Position numbers and translations under genes: made by a program | Assembly (NCBI GenBank): GCA_027575805.1 | Contig: JANBPU010000420.1 | Coordinates: 1-11,837, forward strand | Origin: Mycoemilia scoparia | Taxonomy: Eukaryota; Kickxellomycota; Kickxellomycetes; Kickxellales; Kickxellaceae | Direction of reading: 5' to 3' | Length of the DNA stretch: 11,837 nucleotides | Shown: one piece after another, positions 6,911-11,837 of the stretch | How the letters are laid out: every line of letters starts with the position of its first letter | How positions within the stretch are numbered: position 1 is the stretch's first letter | Notes under the pieces: model-generated | Told to the model about the DNA's origin: nothing | Databases searched by the model: none | The model's input: the letters and a program-made list of their open reading frames with translations, nothing else

Positions 6911-8218
6911 ATATAAAATGCTTTATCTATAAAAATGGCAATAATCCCAATCAAGCTATGCTATTTTTTATGACTCAGCTCTGAATGAGGCTATGATAAA
7001 TGCGAACTGATGCTTTACATGAATAGTAATGACAATGGCCACTATGGGCCTGAAGCTGCTTTTGTAGCATCATAGGAACCCATTTGACCCCACATTATTA
7101 ACACAACCTCAGAATGTCAAATGCGATTATGCTTTGGAGTAGAGTTGGTACCGCTGAGCTGTCGTTATTGTGTGGTAAATGATAAAAAAAATATATCAAT
7201 ATTCAGTCCCCCCCCCCGCATTCAGTACTGTCTTTCCCACACACAAAAATAAAGTGCCATTAAACACTTTAACAAAAAAATAAGCGTGTACAATGAGCCA
7301 AAGCAGCTGCTCTTTAACTGTCTTCAGTTGGTATCAAAACTAATGTTTACTGAGCTGTTCCTAGCTCGACAATGATGTCTTTCCGGAGTAACAAGAGGTG
7401 CTTTTTGAGTGCTTCCCCATCCCCCACATCTTTCTCAAAGCAAACACAATCTGTGTCCATTGAATCAAGTACTAATATTTACGCTTGCTTGATTTGTTAC
7501 AGGCAATTAAACCATTTACAGGAATCCAGGCCTCCAGACTGGAAGCAATAGTTTGGTTTCTCTTGTTTTCCCCAGACAACTTTGCATAGATAAAAACTCA
7601 GTATGGCTTTAATAATTGTCATTTTGTGAGTCTGTGCAACCCCATCGATGATGGATGTATTTGTGCCACCCAAACCAGTACTCCAATGAGCCCAAATGTC
7701 TCATCAGGAATCAACAATTGTTTCCTTCCCCGCTTGAAAACCCCCTCACCTTTTTACTATTCCTCCGAAATCCACAAATGGTCATAGCAGATTAATGCAC
7801 TTTGCTAAGCCCCTTCGAATATTACCGTAAAAATCCGTTATCCAAATTCATCTTGTTTTAATCTGTGACTTTTATGGATACTCCATGAATTATCCATCAA
7901 TTTGTGCATCATCCATTTGGAAGTTCTTGCTGATTGTGAAGGGTCAGATCCAGCTGTTCTGCGTTGCCATTTTCAATCACATTTCGGATCAGGGGGTAAA
8001 AAAAATAGTTTTTCTTTGATATCCAAGTTCCAATATGAAAAGTTACTGCGAGAGAGTGTTTTGGATTTACACTCCGAACATGAGTTTGTCATGGCCTTTT
8101 TGGTAGTACTGGAAGCAGCTACTGGCTGACAGTGAAAAAGATGCTTGAAAAGCCGCCTATTCTGTGCTAAGCCAGAGCTTTGGGTCCACATGATCTTAAC
8201 ATTAGGATGTTTGCAGAA
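6911..8218. other. Long gene-free stretch, possible decayed transposon
   Basis: No complete gene is seen. The region includes a run of ten C (7208-7217). On the minus strand three short frames read like protein: 7347-7460 (MDTDCVCFEKDVGDGE...), 7619-7753 (KGEGVFKRGRKQLLIPDE...) and 7973-8191 (72 residues with HC and CSEC). On the plus strand 7868-8129 is also open (ends HEFVMAFLVVLEAATG). None contains a recognisable transposase motif and no terminal repeats were found, so a degenerate transposon is only a guess. Confidence 0.3.
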
Positions 8219-8333
8219 TTATGGACGATTGTTTTTAAAGGATACTCTCTACCTCCTTTTGGTGATCGTCAATGATTATACGCGCAATCACAGTCTAATG
8301 AGTGACTAGCCCTACAAAAACTATCCCCCATAT
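8219..8333. mobile_element. MITE-like element, copy 4 (degenerate)
   Basis: The ends (8219-8244 against the complement of 8308-8333) match at about 17 of 26 positions around GTTTTTAAAGG. The interior GTCAATGATTATACGCGCAA matches copy 1 (GCCAATGATTATAGGGGCAA), which identifies it as the same family. There is no ORF. Confidence 0.6.
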
Positions 8334-8910
8334 GCAATTACTAGAATTCTGTTCTACTACTCAAATAGTGCTGTTTGCGGAGCTATAACATTCAGGAAGT
8401 AGTTTTGATAGCATTTCTGCTAGGGTCAAACTAAACCTGTATTGAGAAATGGTACCTACAAACATAACCCCGCACCCCAATATCATTAGGCTTTTGTGAC
8501 AAAGGACCGTTTGAATCGCGGTTTTCATGGCTCAGTTATGGACACCTGAATTAATATCAAACATCAAGTCGCATACAATCAACAATAATAAAATGTAAAC
8601 AAATGCTCGGTAAGTCGTTTATTAGGCCCAGACCAAATCGACTAGACCGATTGCCAAGTTTGGCAACCAAATGATTGGAATGGTCTTGATCTGTATAATT
8701 GCTTGAATGATGGCTGGCGCCTCACCTTTCACAATTAGAAATTACAACTCCATTTCTACTTTTGATTCTTAGGGAATATTGGAAAATAATGTATTATAGA
8801 TGTTTTCTAAAGAGGTGGGCAATGCTAAGCCTTTTGGCGTTTGATACTGTTTATCGTAGTGACTAAGCAGCCGACAACATAGCTGGTTGGTTCCTGGCAA
8901 TAGTTTTTTC
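8334..8910. other. Gene-free stretch with a weak repeat trace
   Basis: At about 8474-8502 the string CACCCCAATATCATTAGGCT followed by TTTGTGAC resembles the right half of repeat R1, so 8340-8520 may be a strongly diverged copy. Nothing else is recognised. Confidence 0.3.
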
Positions 8911-8926
8911 TAGAGCAATTGCTCTA
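8911..8926. promoter_or_regulatory. Perfect 16-bp palindrome next to a TATA box
   Basis: TAGAGCAATTGCTCTA is a perfect inverted repeat lying 4 bases before TATAAATA. The position suits a binding site for a dimeric transcription factor; chance cannot be excluded. Confidence 0.35.
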
Positions 8927-8930
8927 AACA

Positions 8931-8938
8931 TATAAATA
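8931..8938 (+). promoter_or_regulatory. TATA box upstream of the 9101 ORF
   Basis: TATAAATA lies about 163 bases before the ATG at 9101 and is followed by a C- and T-rich leader (CATCATCAACATCC and similar). A second TTTATAAA occurs near 8959. Apart from an ATG overlapping the region right behind the box (8940), 9101 is the first ATG downstream. Confidence 0.5.
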
Positions 8939-9100
8939 ATGTGCCTTTTTCATCTAGTCTTTATAAACCATCATCAACATCCTTCTCCACAAACTGCTAT
9001 TACCGTATACTTATCCGAATACGAATTTTCATTGGCTACGCTATCCATATCAAAACTATTTCTTTGATAGCATTCGATAACCACACATCTCTACTACAAA

Positions 9101-9499
9101 ATGTCTGCCGCTACTACCTTTGCCGTCTCCGCTTCCATCAATAACAACGCCGACTTCCCTATCACTACTCTCTAATCAAACCGTCAATTATGGTATTCGG
9201 AGCTCAACCCCTTCAATCACTTCATCCACCATGGAGCACAAGATTATCCTGCTATGAGAATTGCAGTTAGTGGCTCCTCCATCTTCTTGTTATGTCAAAT
9301 CATACTCTCTAATACTGCTAATCTTCTGGGTCGAGAATTCGTCGAGAATGTCACCATTACCTTTATCCATGAAATAAATATTCGATTACTTGCTCTGCCT
9401 AGTAACTTTGTAAAATTTGCTAATTATATCACTGTTCTTTTTGTATTTTTTTCCCTCCTTATTCAATGTAACAATAATAATTACACTATTTTTTTATAA
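9101..9499 (+). pseudogene. Interrupted ORF: in-frame TAA after 24 codons
   Basis: The ATG at 9101 (context CAAAATGTCT) starts MSAATTFAVSASINNNADFP with a clean coding-like codon choice, then meets TAA at 9173-9175. The same frame continues open to a TAA at 9497-9499, passing LWYSELNPFNHFIHHGAQDY and a second ATG at 9254. The promoter, leader and start look intact, so this may be a recently inactivated gene, a gene needing readthrough, or a true 24-residue peptide gene followed by chance open frame. The last part (from about 9420) is hydrophobic, low-complexity and probably not coding. No family is recognised. Confidence 0.4.
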
Positions 9500-9505
9500 C
9501 AAATT

Positions 9506-9603
9506 GGTGAAATTTTACTTTGGACCAAGTGTATGATAATGGGCAAAAATAGCAGGTTCTCACAGATTTTGACCCAACCAAAGGTCAATTTGTCTGCAAT
9601 TAT
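9506..9603. repeat. Dispersed repeat, left-half copy R6
   Basis: It shares GGTGAAATTTTACT, GGACCAAGTGTATG, GGGCAAAAATAGCAGGTTCT and CAGATTTTGACCCAACCA with the left halves of R1-R3. The right half is absent and is replaced by T-rich sequence. Confidence 0.55.
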
Positions 9604-9845
9604 AGGGAAAAAAATTATTTTATTACACTATTTTTGTCATTTTTTTTGAACAAATTCCACTTTTTAACCATTTTTATATATATAAAAAGCACATTTTTTT
9701 CTGTCATTTTTTTTACAATTCTTGCTTTTTTAACACAATGCGAAATTTAACACTTCTCTATGTAAAAAAATGTAAATTTTTAAAATAGCCTCTCTGTATT
9801 CACATACTTTGTTAAAAAATTGTAAACTGGTGTCACTTTGGGTAT
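9604..9845. repeat. T-rich low-complexity stretch
   Basis: Dense T runs include a repeated phrase (TGTCATTTTTTTTGAACAA near 9636 and CTGTCATTTTTTTTACAA near 9701) and a perfect 18-bp palindrome TTTTTATATATATAAAAA (9671-9688). It holds no gene and may include part of the gene E promoter. Confidence 0.6.
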
Positions 9846-9931
9846 TTGAAAACCAAAATTTTTTACCCTTTGCATTATTCCACTGACTTAAATAGCGGTA
9901 CATTCCCCCCCCCTCCAAATCAATCTTACAG

Positions 9932-10037
9932 GAACTATTCTCTCGCCATTCTGAGCTACCATTTCCTCTTCTTCTTTGCTACCACTGCTCCCATCAACAA
10001 CACCACCACACGTATACACAGCCAGCAGGGAATTCAT
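9932..10037 (+). other. In-frame signal-peptide-like stretch upstream of gene E
   Basis: The frame of gene E is open upstream to 9846 without any ATG. It reads NYSLAILSYHFLFFFATTAP then INNTTTRIHSQQ, the shape of a signal-peptide core and cleavage region. An acceptor-like CTTACAG ends at 9931, so a short upstream coding exon is possible. However, I found no donor of the right phase in the preceding 200 bases. A CT-rich untranslated leader could produce the same reading by chance. Confidence 0.3.
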
Positions 10038-11036
10038 ATGGATTTCACTGAGCCTGTCCCAGCTCCCAGTGATTCTACTGGTCTAGGAACCTTGGAGTTA
10101 AACTTTGGTGTTGATGGCCTTTTTGGCAATCAGGCACTCTCTGAGGGCGGTATTGGTCAGGCAAGAGGTAACCATATGACCAGTGTTGTAGCAATTGATT
10201 TGACTCAAGGTCCAAAAGGCATAGGTGGAGGAATCCAAGCTCACAGCACCAACCCTAAAACTCGACATCTGGTGGTAATGGCACTTTACCATAAGGGCAT
10301 AATAGAAGTTATTTTGGCCGAATACCCAAAACTCAAGGAACACATTATGTCGTACCTACATTTGGTTACTTCACTAACATATGGGAAAGCACATGATCTT
10401 TTTACTAGAGGAATGACACCCACTGAGACCATTAAGGATGAAAATTTCATTAGGAAAATTGTCCTGTTGAAAAATTCTGGTGAAAGATTCTTTGAAAGGG
10501 CTTTTCAGTTGTCTGGGAACATTTTCAACATACTTGTGCAATTGAGACAACTTCCACTGTATACAGAGGAGCAATATAAAGAAATAACTAGGTTTTATTT
10601 ATATTGTTTATATGGCCAAACTCAGCTGTATGCATACCTTCTTTTTATGTCAGCGATTTTCCCTGATACACCAATCATGAAAGTACCTTGGCATGAAACC
10701 ATTTTTGTCAAAGCCAATCTTTTGTCAAAATATGTGCTGAATGCTTATACATATAAAAAAAATATGTCAGTTGTTTATATTGGTAATCCGCATTCCCAAT
10801 TTGAAGTTGAGATGTTTCAGCAGCTCTTTGAAGAGTTCAAAGGAGATACAGCTATGACAACCAATGGAGATGGTGTATTGGAGGATGCTAAATGTGCAAA
10901 TGCCAATAGTATGGACTGTCTTTGGTGTCCGGGTGACTTGAGAAAATGGAGCCAAGTTTTGCACAACAATAGCGACTATACCAACCAGGTTATAAAAGCT
11001 GAACCTCAAGTCTTTTATCCTACCCTGAATACTTAA
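10038..11036 (+). CDS. Gene E: 332-residue protein of unknown function
   Basis: The ATG at 10038 (CATATGG) is the first after a possible TATA-like TTAAATAG near 9888; the ORF ends at TAA. Residues 1-70 are Gly/Pro/Ser-rich and probably flexible. From about residue 80 the protein is dominated by amphipathic and hydrophobic helices (RHLVVMALYHKGIIEVILAE, EITRFYLYCLYGQTQLYAY). Around residues 245-253 a predicted strand VVYIGNPHS is followed by a helix (EVEMFQQLFEEF). The C-terminus has C286-x7-C-x2-C (DCLWC). No domain could be named with confidence. Without the upstream stretch it has no signal peptide and would be cytosolic; with it, it would be secreted. No intron is needed within the main ORF. 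Confidence 0.8.
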   Translation: MDFTEPVPAPSDSTGLGTLELNFGVDGLFGNQALSEGGIGQARGNHMTSVVAIDLTQGPKGIGGGIQAHSTNPKTRHLVVMALYHKGIIEVILAEYPKLKEHIMSYLHLVTSLTYGKAHDLFTRGMTPTETIKDENFIRKIVLLKNSGERFFERAFQLSGNIFNILVQLRQLPLYTEEQYKEITRFYLYCLYGQTQLYAYLLFMSAIFPDTPIMKVPWHETIFVKANLLSKYVLNAYTYKKNMSVVYIGNPHSQFEVEMFQQLFEEFKGDTAMTTNGDGVLEDAKCANANSMDCLWCPGDLRKWSQVLHNNSDYTNQVIKAEPQVFYPTLNT

Positions 11037-11217
11037 ATATAAATATGAACTGCCTGGCAAGTGTATATAACCAAATTTCTCTGAATATTTGGTATACAAC
11101 ACACAAGCCATAGGTTTATATTTTTCTAGATACATACAATTTTACTGTTTTTATAAACTAAAGTTTATAAATATACTCCTAAATTGTTATATACAGATAG
11201 TTTAATATTGTGTAAAT

Positions 11218-11363
11218 GGTGAGATTTTACTACTGGTCAAACTTATGGTAGACAGAAATGGCATGTCCTTACCAAATTTTGGCCCGATTACAAGGAATCT
11301 GCTATAAGGCTCCTGAGGACCCATTTTTTTCTAAGGCTTTGAGAGCTCTGACCATATATCACT
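11218..11363. repeat. Dispersed ~150-bp repeat, copy R3
   Basis: It shares blocks in order with R1 and R2: GGTGAGATTTTACTACTGGT, ACAGAAATGGCATGTCCT, AAATTTTGGCCCG, AAGGCTTTGAGAGC and ACCATATATCAC. Confidence 0.6.
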
Positions 11364-11488
11364 TTAGCTGAACCTGGTGTTGAATAAATAACATTTGGTG
11401 AATATTGTCTAGGGGTTCTATATAGCCTGGTTATAATACATGGGAGGAATAACCACTATTTTGTAAACAATATTCATTTATCTAAGCA

Positions 11489-11545
11489 TTGGGCAAAAAT
11501 GGGTTCCCAGTAATTGGGTATTTAATGGCTGGCGATTTGGCCAAA
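11489..11545. repeat. Dispersed repeat, fragment R7
   Basis: GGGCAAAAATGGGTTCCCAG resembles GGGCAAAAATAGCAGGTTCT of R6 and GGCAGAAATGGGTCCTGAGA of R2. Only the middle block is kept. Confidence 0.4.
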
Positions 11546-11837
11546 GTATGATGACCCACTTCCACATACATACAACTGGCCTTAAGTCGAATCTCACTAT
11601 TTTGAAGTAAATCAATTAAGAATGTCTGTGTATAATTGATGTATTGGGATTCCTTAGAGAATGACATTTATATCTTCAATCGACATACATTGAGCAACTA
11701 TCCTTTTAAAAAGCAAGAAAGAGAGGAGGCTGGGAGATTATAAGGATACAGCCATTGGGCCGGAAATGTGTGCTGTCATGAGATCAATAAAGCGGAATAT
11801 ACACATACATTGTTTTCTGAATAACAAAGGCAAAAAT

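Larger units (their letters stand above)
11037..11837. other. Gene-free right flank
   Basis: It contains repeat R3 (11218-11363) and a fragment R7 (11489-11545). AATAAA occurs near 11381 and near 11786. No credible ORF was found on either strand. Confidence 0.55.

Noticed and set aside
7208..7217. Run of ten C
   Set aside because: A plain homopolymer with no associated structure; may also be a sequencing-sensitive site.
9738..9931. ATG at 9738 as first exon of gene E, spliced to 9932
   Set aside because: The frame needs a phase-2 donor; the GTAAAA and GTAAAT sites seen there give phases 0 and 1.
10767..11135. 122-residue minus-strand ORF
   Set aside because: It overlaps the C-terminal half of gene E and has no promoter or domain features of its own.
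1..11837. CRISPR arrays, tRNA or rRNA genes, bacterial operon signals
   Set aside because: No spaced direct repeats, no tRNA B-box with a matching fold and no Shine-Dalgarno-led gene strings were seen; spliceosomal introns point to a eukaryote.

Overview
The window looks like AT-rich nuclear DNA from a eukaryote with small introns, most likely a fungus, though the lineage cannot be fixed from the sequence. Two introns of 106 and 107 bases are supported by GTAAGT donors, CTAAC or TTAAC branch-like motifs and AG acceptors. TATA-like boxes and CT-rich leaders precede the genes. TAA, TAG and TGA all serve as stops, which fits the standard code. No tRNA, rRNA, CRISPR array or bacterial-style operon was seen.

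Left part (1-4534): three tandem paralogues on the + strand. The first (A) is cut by the window edge. The second (B, 1495-2713) and third (C, 3483-4534) are complete two-exon genes. B and C share a phase-1 intron inside the sequence that encodes an N-terminal hydrophobic anchor. All three encode a cysteine/histidine-rich C-terminal finger with spacing C-x2-C-x16-C-x-C-x5-H-x2-C-x(9-10)-C, which recalls RING-CH and PHD fingers but seems to lack the last ligand. B and C also have a second cluster, CC-x(9-11)-C-x2-H-x9-C, which is lost in A. Gene B's first exon carries an in-frame 45-bp repeat in three copies. An exact 71-bp tandem duplication lies just behind gene C.

Middle part (4535-9100): a doubtful 75-residue membrane ORF (4814-5041), then gene D (6105-6635), a secreted, acidic, cysteine-free protein of unknown role. 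About 2.4 kb with no convincing gene follows.

Right part (9101-11837): an ORF with a promoter and good start but an in-frame TAA after 24 codons (probable pseudogene or short peptide), then gene E (10038-11036), an unrecognised 332-residue protein. A signal-peptide-like stretch is open in frame just upstream of its first ATG.

The intergenic DNA is full of small non-autonomous repeats: four copies of a roughly 120-bp MITE-like element with conserved inverted ends, one 100-bp element with hAT-like ends, and several diverged copies of a roughly 150-bp dispersed repeat. The picture is an accessory, repeat-rich, fast-evolving region holding a locally duplicated membrane-finger family and putative secreted proteins. 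No shared pathway between the paralogues, D and E can be shown.
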